A model generated the notes under the pieces. It ran no database searches. It worked only from the letters and a program-made list of their open reading frames with translations, and was not told where the DNA came from. A DNA stretch of 64,000 bases from an uncultured Planctomycetota bacterium. Lineage in GTDB: Bacteria; Planctomycetota; Planctomycetia; Pirellulales; Thermoguttaceae. The stretch spans positions 43,340 to 107,339 of the forward strand of contig ONGM01000248.1 of NCBI GenBank assembly GCA_900317365.1, read 5' to 3'. Below are positions 55,753 to 64,000 of the stretch, in pieces (position 1 is the first letter of the stretch; each line of letters opens with the position of its first letter). The position numbers and the translations under genes are program-made.

Positions 55753-55834
55753 TTGCGCGTAGTATCGACGTGGACGTCATCGACTAAGTTGGAGACGTCG
55801 TCTCAGATTAGATTTATTTTTTAGGAGAATGTCA

Positions 55835-56644
55835 ATGGCAGAGATTACCGCTGCGATGGTAAAGGCGTTGCGAGATAAGACTCAGTTGCCCATGATGGAA
55901 TGCAAAAAAGCTTTGCAACAAGCAGAGGGCGACGAAGAAAAGGCAATCGATCTCTTGCGCAAGGCCGGTAAGGCTAAGATGGGCGGACGTACTGATCGCG
56001 AAACAGCCGAAGGTCGTATCGCTATCTATCACGCTCCGAATGGCGCTACGGGAATGATCGAGATCCTTTGTGAATCCGCTCCTGTCGCTAATAACAATCA
56101 GTTTGTCGCTCTTGCGAACGCGCTCGCCAAACAACTGGCGGAAGGACCCGGCGCTACAACTCCTCAAGAGTTGCTTGCGCAAGGCGATCTCCAGCTCCAG
56201 TTTGACGATCTGATGAACAAGATTCGTGAAGTCTTCAACGTTAAGAGAGTCCTTCGCGTTGAAGGCAACGTTGGCGTTTATGTTCATCACGACGCAAAAA
56301 TCGGCGTCGTCTTGGAGTTGGACGGCGATAATGAAGAAGTTGCCAACAATATCTGCATGCAGATTTGCGCGATGAATCCTCAAGCCGTCTCGGCTGCCGA
56401 TCTCGATCCCGAAGTTCTTAAGAAAGAACAAGAGATCGCTGAAGAACAAACGCGTAACGCCAATGCCGGCAAGCCGGACAGCATCATTGCCAGAATCGTC
56501 GAGGGTCGAGTGAAGTCGGTCTTGAAGGATATCTGCCTTGAAGATCAAGCGTATATCGTCGACAGCGCCAAGACCGTTGGTCAAGTGGCGAAAGAAGCCG
56601 GACTCAAGCTCAAGAAATTCACTCGTTGGGGCGTTGGACGTTAA
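55835..56644 (+). CDS. tsf: Elongation factor Ts
   Basis: 269 residues. The N-terminal UBA-like domain with the EF-Tu-contact motif (LRDKTQLPMMECKKAL) is followed by one dimerisation/core domain. The second start codon (55835) is preferred because AGGAG sits 7 bases upstream of it but only 1 base from ATG 55829. It promotes GDP release from EF-Tu. It is shorter than E. coli EF-Ts (283) but normal for many bacteria. Confidence 0.96.
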   Translation: MAEITAAMVKALRDKTQLPMMECKKALQQAEGDEEKAIDLLRKAGKAKMGGRTDRETAEGRIAIYHAPNGATGMIEILCESAPVANNNQFVALANALAKQLAEGPGATTPQELLAQGDLQLQFDDLMNKIREVFNVKRVLRVEGNVGVYVHHDAKIGVVLELDGDNEEVANNICMQICAMNPQAVSAADLDPEVLKKEQEIAEEQTRNANAGKPDSIIARIVEGRVKSVLKDICLEDQAYIVDSAKTVGQVAKEAGLKLKKFTRWGVGR

Positions 56645-56707
56645 TCGAATTAGTCCTTAACTCACCTTGAACGTTTAAATTTCGCGAGCGTTAGCTCAGA
56701 ATCTGTG

Positions 56708-56741
56708 CAGACGTCGAGTTGTTTCGCTCGACGTCTGTTTA
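56708..56741 (+). terminator. Intrinsic terminator after tsf
   Basis: An 11-bp stem (56708-56718 with 56727-56737), 8-base loop, then TTTAAG; the T-tract is short. Confidence 0.75.
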
Positions 56742-56854
56742 AGTTGAAGGTCTTTTGTTATTTTTATTTCAAAGGTAAGGACTTTCAACAATCAAAGAAG
56801 CGTAATTTACATTTCGTGTTCCCAGCTTTCGACGTCTGGTTGAATCTTTTCTGC

Positions 56855-56883
56855 TTGAGCATTTGACTGTAAGACTGTAAATC
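56855..56883 (+). promoter_or_regulatory. Weak promoter candidate for mfd
   Basis: TTGAGC (56855-56860), 17-base spacer, TAAATC (56878-56883). Confidence 0.3.
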
Positions 56884-56936
56884 GTCGGTTTTCTCTTTGT
56901 TGTTTTTGCTGTTGGAAATATTGTGGGAATGTTTTT

Positions 56937-59900
56937 ATGAGTAGTCAAAAAGACGTTGCTTCTTCAATCGTTGAACGCTTGGCTGAAACAGATGAGTTTC
57001 AACGTACGTTAAGCGCTATTAAAAATCGAGGATCAGTCGTTTGGTCCGGATGCGTTGGTTCTTCGTACGTCCTATTAAGCGGCGCTTTATCGAATATAAC
57101 GCGGCGTCCAATGCTCGTTATCGTTCCGAAAGTAGGGCAAGTAGAACGCGTCGCGCGTGAATTAAAGCTTTTTGCTAAAGCGCCTATTTTTCCTTATCCG
57201 ACGCTTCAGGACTATTTATTAGACGATCCCTCTGAAAAGGTCTTTGTAACGGACAACTCCGACTTGGTCGCGCGTCTTAAAGCTCTTAAAGCTTTATGCG
57301 GCGAATCTTATAATGATGAGACCGTCAAGCAAGGATTGGCTCAAAATCACGATGAATCGGCGTACGCTCCAATCATCGTTAGTTCTCTTCCCGCCCTTTT
57401 ACAGCCGACGCCTGCGCACGACCAAATATTTCAAAGTTCTATCGAACTAGCCGTGGAAAAGGAATTTCGTCGTGAAACCTTAATTCAATGGTTGCAAGAC
57501 GGCGGTTTTGTTCCTACGGCTGCAGTGGAGTTACGGGGTGAATATTCGGTTCGGGGTTCTATAGTCGACATATTTTCCTTCGAAGGCGACTTGCCGATCA
57601 GAGTTGAGTTTTTCGGCGACGAGATAATAGAAATCCGCGAATTTAACGTTAGCGATCAACGTACGGTTCGTCCGCTTTCATCCGTTGTTATTTCCTATTG
57701 CCATGTTAAAGGCGCGGCTCAGTCTCGTTTTGACGATTACCTCACCGACGACGTTCTCGTTGTGATCCGCGACGTTACCGCGACAACTCAAGAAGCGAGA
57801 CGGATTTCTTCGGAAGTCAACAATAAAGGATGTTTGACAGTCGACGAGGCCATGAACTCGTTGTATAGAAGATCGACAATTCACGCCGTCGACGTGGCGA
57901 CAGGTTTGGAATACGCCCAGCATACGGTTGAGGGCAACTTTCGCTCTGTTGAAAGACTACAAGGTTCCATGGATCATGTCGACGGCGCTTTGAACGGGCT
58001 TGAAGCGGACGAAAAAGTTTACGTCGTTTGCCCGTTAAAAGGAAACGTTCAAAGAATTCAAGACACAATCCAGGCCGTTCATCCTGAAATTCTTGGTCAA
58101 CTTTACTTTACTGTCGGCGAATTAAGCGAGGGGTTTGAATGGCGGCCGGGACGCGTATGTTTTATAAGCGATCAACAGCTTTTTTCGCGCTCCAGCTTGC
58201 TTTCGAGCGGGAAAGCCTCGTCCAAATCCGGCGTAGGCGGCGAACAGAGACGAATAATTGATTCCTTTTTGGAATTAAACGAAGGCGACTATGTCGTGCA
58301 TGTGGAACGCGGCGTCGCGCGATACATGGGAATTCAGCGTCTGACGAACGCAAATCAAGAGGAGGATAACCTGATTTTGCAGTTTGCCGACGTCAGAGTC
58401 TATTTGCCTGTGTCTCAAATACGGAAGATTCAGCGGTATTTTGGTACGACGGGAACCAAGGGCGCTCAGCTTTCTCGATATAGCAACAATAAATCGTGGA
58501 ACAAGAAAAAGGAGGAGGTGCGAAAATCTGTCTGGGAATATGCCGTCAAAATGTTGCAATTGCAAGCGGCGCGAAGGATGCAGAAGGGTATATCGTTCGA
58601 TCCCGATCACGAATGGCAAGCGGAGTTTGAAAACGATTTCCCATTTGAAGAAACCCCGGATCAAGTTGAAGCGATTAACATAATCAAAAAAGACATGGAA
58701 AGCGACCGACCGATGGATAGGTTGCTCTGCGGGGACGTCGGATTTGGAAAGACAGAGGTTGCCATTCGAGCGGCGTTTAAAGCGGTCATGTCCGGATATC
58801 AGGTCGCGATCTTGGCGCCGACGACGGTTTTGGTAGAGCAGCATTTTAGGACGTTGCAAGAAAGAATGGTTAAGTTTGGCGTTACCGTGGCTTCATTGTC
58901 GCGGTATTCGTCCAAGCAAGAGCAGGCTAAAACCGTTGAAGCGCTTCATAGCGGTAGGATCGACGTTGTTGTCGGAACCCATCGGTTATTGTCAAAAGAC
59001 GTGGGATTCAAAAAGCTTGGTCTCGTTATCATTGATGAAGAGCAGAAGTTTGGAGTTGAACATAAAGAGGGATTAAAGAGAATATGTAATCTTGTCGACG
59101 TCCTTACGATAACGGCGACGCCGATCCCGCGTACTTTGCACTTATCTCTTTTAGGGGTTCGCGACGTTTCAAATCTTGTGACGCCTCCGGCTAATCGTCT
59201 TCCGATTGAAACAAAAGTTCTTCGATATAATGAAAGCGTGATTCGTCGCGCGGTTATACGAGAATTAAATCGTGGCGGACAAGTCTACTACGTTCACAAT
59301 CGAGTGAACGACATTGATGAAGCTGCGGAACGATTGAGAAACCTTGTTCCGGAAGCGAGCGTCGACGTCGGTCATGCGCAGATGTCGACGATCCAGCAAG
59401 AGAACGTTATGAAACGATTCATAGCGCATCAATTCGATATTTTGGTAAGCACGACGATTATCGAGAGCGGAGTCGACATACCTAACGCCAATACGATGAT
59501 CATCGAAGGCGCTAATCAGTTTTTTGGATTAGCGCAACTGCACCAGTTACGAGGACGAGTGGGGCGTTCCACAAAACAAGCGTATTGCTATCTCACGATA
59601 CCTCCGGACGTTTCAATGTCCGCTCAGTCAACGAAACGCATGCTAGCGTTGTCGGAATACGATAAGTTGGGTTCCGGGGTGCAAATCGCTATGAAAGACC
59701 TTGAAATTCGAGGGGCCGGCGATATTTTGGGAACGCAACAAAGCGGTCATTTGAACACCGTTGGGTACGAGATGTATTGCGATTTTCTCGACGCGGCGAT
59801 TCATGACTTGAAGAATGAGCCGCGAAAGGTGCGCATTGACGTCGAAGTTGATTTGCCTTGTTCCGCTGTCTTTGAATTGGAGAATATGGACCAAAGCGTC

Positions 59901-60596
59901 AAAATCGATTTTTATCGACGAATTGATCGCGCCTCGACCTTCGATGAAGTTTACGACATTAAGGACGAGATGATTGACCGCTTTGGTGGGTTGCCCAAAG
60001 ACGCCAAGCGGTTTTTCAAACTCGCGATTATCCGTGTGGCGGCATTTCAATATGGCGTCAAAAGATTGGAGAAAGAAGACGCTAGCGGAACGATTACTCA
60101 TGGAAAAATGCTAAAAGTCACGTTCCGATCGTCGCAACCAATGATCGATTTTCAACAGAGAATGTCCGTGAGACATATAGACGTCAGAATTCTTGAAGAT
60201 CATCTTGTAGCATTTCTTGATTTTCCGCGAGATCTTTTTACCGAGAATGGAGAGCCGAAAGAGGATCGTATTTTGGAATACGTCGGTCAACTTTTTAACG
60301 CGCCTTTTAATGACGAGGACTTTGAACCGAAAAGAAAGACGTTGCGCAAAGAGAAGCTTCAGGACGCGAAGAAAATTCGCACCGACGATGAATTTTCAGG
60401 TGAAAAACGGCGGAAAATAAATGAGCAAAAGAAGCGTGAACGGCAGGAAACAAAGTCGCAAACGACGTCGCGGACGTCGGTAAAAAGAGAAGAGAAAGAG
60501 AGCGCCGACGTAGACTCCGGACCCGAAGATGGAAGTAATTCGCCGCTGGGCGCGAGATTGAAGCGCGCCCAGCAAAAGAAAATGAATCCTAAGTAG
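56937..60596 (+). CDS. mfd: Transcription-repair coupling factor
   Basis: 1219 residues. Order: UvrB-homology N-terminal module (to about 350), RNA-polymerase interaction (CarD-like) domain near 450-530, with GDYVVHVERGVARYMG, then a RecG-like helicase: Walker A in GDVGFGKTEVAIRAAF, DEEQ box, TATPIPRTLH, and GRVGRSTKQAYCYL. It removes RNA polymerase stalled at lesions and recruits UvrA. The C-terminal ~75 residues are a basic and charged low-complexity tail beyond the usual TRCF domain. No neighbours in repair are adjacent. Confidence 0.97.
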   Translation: MSSQKDVASSIVERLAETDEFQRTLSAIKNRGSVVWSGCVGSSYVLLSGALSNITRRPMLVIVPKVGQVERVARELKLFAKAPIFPYPTLQDYLLDDPSEKVFVTDNSDLVARLKALKALCGESYNDETVKQGLAQNHDESAYAPIIVSSLPALLQPTPAHDQIFQSSIELAVEKEFRRETLIQWLQDGGFVPTAAVELRGEYSVRGSIVDIFSFEGDLPIRVEFFGDEIIEIREFNVSDQRTVRPLSSVVISYCHVKGAAQSRFDDYLTDDVLVVIRDVTATTQEARRISSEVNNKGCLTVDEAMNSLYRRSTIHAVDVATGLEYAQHTVEGNFRSVERLQGSMDHVDGALNGLEADEKVYVVCPLKGNVQRIQDTIQAVHPEILGQLYFTVGELSEGFEWRPGRVCFISDQQLFSRSSLLSSGKASSKSGVGGEQRRIIDSFLELNEGDYVVHVERGVARYMGIQRLTNANQEEDNLILQFADVRVYLPVSQIRKIQRYFGTTGTKGAQLSRYSNNKSWNKKKEEVRKSVWEYAVKMLQLQAARRMQKGISFDPDHEWQAEFENDFPFEETPDQVEAINIIKKDMESDRPMDRLLCGDVGFGKTEVAIRAAFKAVMSGYQVAILAPTTVLVEQHFRTLQERMVKFGVTVASLSRYSSKQEQAKTVEALHSGRIDVVVGTHRLLSKDVGFKKLGLVIIDEEQKFGVEHKEGLKRICNLVDVLTITATPIPRTLHLSLLGVRDVSNLVTPPANRLPIETKVLRYNESVIRRAVIRELNRGGQVYYVHNRVNDIDEAAERLRNLVPEASVDVGHAQMSTIQQENVMKRFIAHQFDILVSTTIIESGVDIPNANTMIIEGANQFFGLAQLHQLRGRVGRSTKQAYCYLTIPPDVSMSAQSTKRMLALSEYDKLGSGVQIAMKDLEIRGAGDILGTQQSGHLNTVGYEMYCDFLDAAIHDLKNEPRKVRIDVEVDLPCSAVFELENMDQSVKIDFYRRIDRASTFDEVYDIKDEMIDRFGGLPKDAKRFFKLAIIRVAAFQYGVKRLEKEDASGTITHGKMLKVTFRSSQPMIDFQQRMSVRHIDVRILEDHLVAFLDFPRDLFTENGEPKEDRILEYVGQLFNAPFNDEDFEPKRKTLRKEKLQDAKKIRTDDEFSGEKRRKINEQKKRERQETKSQTTSRTSVKREEKESADVDSGPEDGSNSPLGARLKRAQQKKMNPK

Positions 60597-61069
60597 CGTT
60601 TTCCGACGTTCCAAGATATGTGCGGATTCTTGGGCTCTTTTTAGGATTGAGCCATTGTAAGATTTTTACAACGTCGTTTCTGCGAGAGCGACGCATCCTG
60701 CTACTGGAGGATTGTGATTGTACCAAACGTGGAGAAAAATGACGCGCCCTTTGCCTTGATTTTAAGGCGTACTTTATAGAGCGGCGTCAGAACTAGGTTG
60801 TAACGCGCGACAGGGTCGCCGTTGTTTCATGCGAAACCGTCGGTTCAACGCTTTTACCTGCGTTATCGCGAGACGTTCTTCCTTCGTCAAGTTCGTTTAG
60901 GTTTGTTTTGATCGATCGGTCAAACGCGGGTTCTTTTTGAGTTTCAGAACCGTGATATACTTAGGAGAGGTCGTGCGCGTGGCGCTTTCGTTAAGACTGC
61001 GCGTCCTGCCAAAAGAGTTTTACTTATTGATCCGCTTGTTATCGGTTTTATGAGGAAGTAGAGCAAGTC
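60597..61069. other. 473-bp gap between mfd and the aminotransferase gene
   Basis: No ORF with family character is present. Small hairpins occur near 60630-60650 (GGCTC/GAGCC) and at about 60930-60951 (GGTTCT/AGAACC). TATACT at 60956 could be a -10, but no matching -35 is seen. Confidence 0.4.
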
Positions 61070-62392
61070 ATGGAATTGTCAGTTTTTGGCGAATTGCTTT
61101 CAAACGGTAACGGTATAGTCGATTTAATGAACGATTTAGGCGAGGCTGTTGCGTTAAGACCCGACATGCTGACTCTCGGCGGCGGAAATCCAGCGGCGAT
61201 TCCTGAGATACAAGCTCTTTGGCGAGACTACGCTCGTCGGTTTCTCTGCGACTCAGACTCATTTGACAAGGCGTTGGCGTGCTATGACTCGCCGCAAGGC
61301 GACCCGCGTTTTCTTGACGCTTTTGCGTCTCTCTTCCGGGAGCGATTTGGCGTTCCGATTACCTCGAAGAACGTTGTCGCCGTCAGTGGCGCGCAACAAG
61401 GCGCTTTTCTGCTTTTTAACATGATTGCCGGCGGAACGCGCGATGGAAAACGAAAGAAGATCCTTACTCCGTTGTCCCCTGAGTACGTTGGCTACGCTGG
61501 GTTGGGCGTTGATTCCAATCTCTTTATTTCATGTCCGGGTAAAATAACGTATCCCGATGAGAACGACGCTTCCGTGTTCAAATACGAGGTTGACTTCAAC
61601 GCAGTTGAGCGCGCGTTGCAAGACGACGACGTCTCGGCGATTCTTGTGAGTCGTCCGACGAATCCAAGCGGTAATATGATTAGCCGTGCCGAGCTTCAAC
61701 GTCTTGATCGTCTTGCTGAAAAATATAACGCGCTTTTAATCATTGATTCCGCATACGGCGGACCTTTTCCTGGTATAGTAGAGGACGAGTCGGAGTTGGA
61801 TTCGGTCTTTTGGACTCCGAGAACAGCATTGTTTTATAGTTTGTCTAAGATCGGACTTCCCGGGCTTCGCACCGCATTTTTGATCGCATCGGAAGAGATT
61901 GTCGAGAGAATAGCGACAATGAACGCGATCGTGGCTTTGACGAACAATTCGATCGGGCAACGAATTGCCTTGCCAATGTTTGAATCCGGCGACGTTTTAA
62001 GAGTTTCTAGAGAAATCGTCAGACCTTATTATTGTAAACGTCGCGCGGAAGCGATTGAAATACTCCAAGGTGAATTGTCGCGAGTTGGCGTCGACGCGCG
62101 ACTGCACAAAAGCGAAGGAGCCTTTTTCCTCTGGCTGTGGATTCCCGGTCTGACGTCCGGTTCCGCAAACCTTTATAATCAACTCAAAGCTAAAGGCGTA
62201 TTGGCTATCCCAGGCGACGGATTTTTTTACGGATTGGGGGACGACCACATGAACGAGGAGTTCTCCGCCTCGAGAGCTCGCTGTATGAGAATTAGTTTTT
62301 CCTCCTCGTACGAAATCGTTGCTCGCGGGTTGCGAATCATTGCGGAGACGATTCGAGATTGCGTTGACGCAGATTCTGCGTCTGGACGCTAA
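61070..62392 (+). CDS. avtA: PLP-dependent aminotransferase, AvtA (valine-pyruvate) type
   Basis: 440 residues of fold-type I, class I/II aminotransferases. The N-terminus (GIVDLMNDLGEAVALRPDML, then LGGGNPAAIPEI) is characteristic of AvtA-like enzymes. The PLP lysine lies in YSLSKIGLPGLR, and the Asp/Tyr of the cofactor site is in IIDSAYGGPFPG. It is expected to transfer an amino group between valine or alanine and 2-oxo acids. Specificity is uncertain. It is followed after 176 bases by dxr on the same strand. Confidence 0.85.
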   Translation: MELSVFGELLSNGNGIVDLMNDLGEAVALRPDMLTLGGGNPAAIPEIQALWRDYARRFLCDSDSFDKALACYDSPQGDPRFLDAFASLFRERFGVPITSKNVVAVSGAQQGAFLLFNMIAGGTRDGKRKKILTPLSPEYVGYAGLGVDSNLFISCPGKITYPDENDASVFKYEVDFNAVERALQDDDVSAILVSRPTNPSGNMISRAELQRLDRLAEKYNALLIIDSAYGGPFPGIVEDESELDSVFWTPRTALFYSLSKIGLPGLRTAFLIASEEIVERIATMNAIVALTNNSIGQRIALPMFESGDVLRVSREIVRPYYCKRRAEAIEILQGELSRVGVDARLHKSEGAFFLWLWIPGLTSGSANLYNQLKAKGVLAIPGDGFFYGLGDDHMNEEFSASRARCMRISFSSSYEIVARGLRIIAETIRDCVDADSASGR

Positions 62393-62568
62393 ACCTAATT
62401 TTGTCGATGTTTTTTGCCTGCGCGCCTTGACTTTTAAGCGTTGTTTCTTAAAACAAAAGGCACGCGCCGAGGTGCGCGTCATACGAACGACGTTGTTTGT
62501 TTCAAGCCGTTTTCATAGATGGGAGACGCCCGACTGCGACGTCGACAATTGTTTGAAAAGAACTCAAT

Positions 62569-63783
62569 ATGGATGCAGATATTAACGTGAACAGGTCGCC
62601 TTCGACGCCGCAGAATATTGCCGTAATAGGCGCCTCGGGTAGTATCGGTTCCAGCGCGCTCGACGTCATTGCCTCTTCGAATGGACGATTGCGCGCTTCG
62701 ATTTTAGCCGTTCATCGATCGACGCGCCAACTTATTCAACTTGCGCAACGTTTCCAACCGGACGCCGTCGTTGTTTCCGATCCGACGGCCGATATGTCTC
62801 CCCTTGAGGAGTTGCCAAAGGGAATTGAAATTCTTGTCGGTGAGGAGGCGTTAAACGAAGCTGTTCGTCGTCCTGAAATTGACGTCGTCCTTCTTGCGAT
62901 AGTCGGCGTCGCCGGGTTGCGTTCCACATGGAGCGCCTTGGACGCAGGAAAAACGGTTGCGCTTGCGAACAAAGAGGCTCTCGTTGCCGGCGGCGCTCTT
63001 ATTACTGACTTGCTCAATACCAAAGGCGGGAAGTTGTACCCGGTCGACAGCGAGCACAGCGCGATATTCCAGTGTCTTCTTTCGCGACGCGTGGACGCTA
63101 GAACGCCTCGCGTGTGCGGCGACGATCTTAAACGAATCATTCTAACGGCAAGCGGCGGTCCGTTCCGAACATGGTCGCTTGACCAGCTTAAACGAGCAAC
63201 GGTTCAGGACGCTCTTAAACATCCCACGTGGAAAATGGGCGCGAAAATTACCGTTGATTCGGCAACGACCATGAACAAAGCCTTGGAGATTATTGAGGCT
63301 CGTTGGCTTTTTGACGTTGATTCTGACAAGATTTCAGTGGTCGTTCATCCTCAGTCAATCGTTCATTCGATGGTTGAGTTTATCGACGGAGCCGTACTTG
63401 CTCAGTTGAGTCCGCCTGACATGCGGTTGCCGATTCAGTTTGCTTTGGAAGAAACGACAAGGACCGCTTGTCCTACGAGACAATTCGATTGGACACGCGC
63501 AATGCAACTGGAGTTCTTACCTCCTGATTTCGAGCGTTTTCCCGCGATGAAACTTGGTTTTGAAGTCGCGAAAGTCGGCGGAAGCGCCGGAGTTGTGCTT
63601 AACGCCGCGAATGAAATCGCAGTCGACGCCTTTATGAACCGACGCATTTCTTTCGACTCCATCACGAAGCTCTGTCGTCGCGCCCTTGACGGCCACAATT
63701 ACGATCCTAGTCCGACGCTGACCGATATTTTTAAACTGGACGCCTGGACCAGAAAGGAGACTGAAAAATGGATTTCTCAATAG
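62569..63783 (+). CDS. dxr: 1-deoxy-D-xylulose 5-phosphate reductoisomerase
   Basis: 404 residues. An N-terminal NADPH Rossmann motif is in IAVIGASGSIGSSALDVI. The catalytic domain has LANKEALVAGG, PVDSEHSAIFQ with the metal-binding Asp and Glu, and SATTMNKALEIIEA. It makes MEP in the non-mevalonate isoprenoid route, the target of fosmidomycin. Its last 16 bases overlap the next gene, the common dxr-rseP arrangement. Confidence 0.97.
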   Translation: MDADINVNRSPSTPQNIAVIGASGSIGSSALDVIASSNGRLRASILAVHRSTRQLIQLAQRFQPDAVVVSDPTADMSPLEELPKGIEILVGEEALNEAVRRPEIDVVLLAIVGVAGLRSTWSALDAGKTVALANKEALVAGGALITDLLNTKGGKLYPVDSEHSAIFQCLLSRRVDARTPRVCGDDLKRIILTASGGPFRTWSLDQLKRATVQDALKHPTWKMGAKITVDSATTMNKALEIIEARWLFDVDSDKISVVVHPQSIVHSMVEFIDGAVLAQLSPPDMRLPIQFALEETTRTACPTRQFDWTRAMQLEFLPPDFERFPAMKLGFEVAKVGGSAGVVLNAANEIAVDAFMNRRISFDSITKLCRRALDGHNYDPSPTLTDIFKLDAWTRKETEKWISQ

Positions 63784-64000
63784 TCGCGCTTCTTGGCGTT
63801 GCGGACGACGCTTCCGTGTGGTCGAATATATTGTCCGTGATTTGGCGCGTCGTCATAGTCATACTCGGCGTCAATATGCTCGTGATCGTACATGAGTTTG
63901 GGCATTTTATCGTTGCGCGTATGTGCGGCGTTCGATGCGATAAATTTTATATTTGGTTCGACGCTTACGGATTTAAGCTTTTCAGTTTCAAAAAAGGAAA
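63768..64000 (+). CDS. rseP: Site-2 protease RseP, N-terminal fragment
   Basis: 77 residues are visible before the window ends. ATG at 63768 lies inside dxr and has AGGAG at a suitable distance. The first membrane helix (about 20-40) contains VHEFGHFIVARM, the zinc-binding HExxH of RseP-type intramembrane proteases. It cuts membrane anti-sigma factors, which is worth noting given the ECF sigma gene at 45.6 kb. Continues outside the window. Confidence 0.92.
   Translation, partial: MDFSIVALLGVADDASVWSNILSVIWRVVIVILGVNMLVIVHEFGHFIVARMCGVRCDKFYIWFDAYGFKLFSFKKG

Overview
The window reads as a chromosome segment of a Planctomycetota bacterium. The grounds are inferential but consistent. It has a very large signal peptidase I with an internal insertion. 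It has a secreted protein joining a hydrazine-synthase-alpha-like region, CxxCH haem motifs and an FGE-sulfatase domain. It also has several twin-arginine-exported glycosidases, a membrane-anchored squalene-cyclase-like repeat protein, and orphan ECF sigma and flagellar genes. Single-subunit (Bacteroidetes-type) succinate dehydrogenase cytochrome b, BspA-type leucine-rich repeats and a Clostridia-like serine recombinase suggest an anaerobic or gut-type lineage, possibly Thermoguttaceae within Pirellulales. That placement is a guess from gene content. Nothing looks like a phage, a conjugative element or a CRISPR array.

Layout. 1-2.8 kb: end of a trp operon (trpC tail, trpF, trpB, trpA) closed by a strong hairpin. 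2.9-6.4 kb, minus strand: two tandem membrane LRR proteins and acetolactate synthase. 6.7-12.5 kb, plus: FHA protein, the multidomain haem/FGE protein and an exported sugar-isomerase-like protein. 12.5-15.7 kb: serine recombinase with an inverted repeat upstream, orphan fliJ, exported GH5 enzyme. 15.8-22.5 kb, minus: AspT/YidE-like permease, sdhB, sdhA, sdhC and fumC, a TCA/fumarate block. 22.7-27.5 kb: GLUG plus GDPD fusion, clan GH-A glycosidase, YhaM-type exoribonuclease. 27.7-29 kb: two identical tRNA-Phe, a quinone-reductase-like flavoprotein and tRNA-Leu. 29-32.4 kb: a McrBC type IV restriction pair with an EVE-like region in McrB. 32.4-43.1 kb, minus: NhaD antiporter, aldolase-like protein, HtrA protease, PfkB kinase, GH127 enzyme, squalene-cyclase-like protein, ProC. 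43.4-49 kb, plus: signal peptidase I, ECF sigma factor and a 924-residue membrane protein. 49-52.5 kb, minus: AsmA-like protein and M2 peptidase. 53-64 kb, plus: Wza-like lipoprotein, rpsB, tsf, mfd, avtA-like aminotransferase, dxr and the start of rseP.

Regulation. Fourteen sigma70-type promoter candidates of the form TTGAC(A/T/G)-16/17-TAtAAT could be picked out by eye, several next to intrinsic terminators, so transcription units can be drawn with fair confidence. The most unusual items are the lepB-sigma-924aa cluster, the haem/FGE fusion, the GLUG-GDPD fusion, the McrBC island next to tRNA-Leu, and an over-frequent octamer GCGATCGC that recalls cyanobacterial HIP1.
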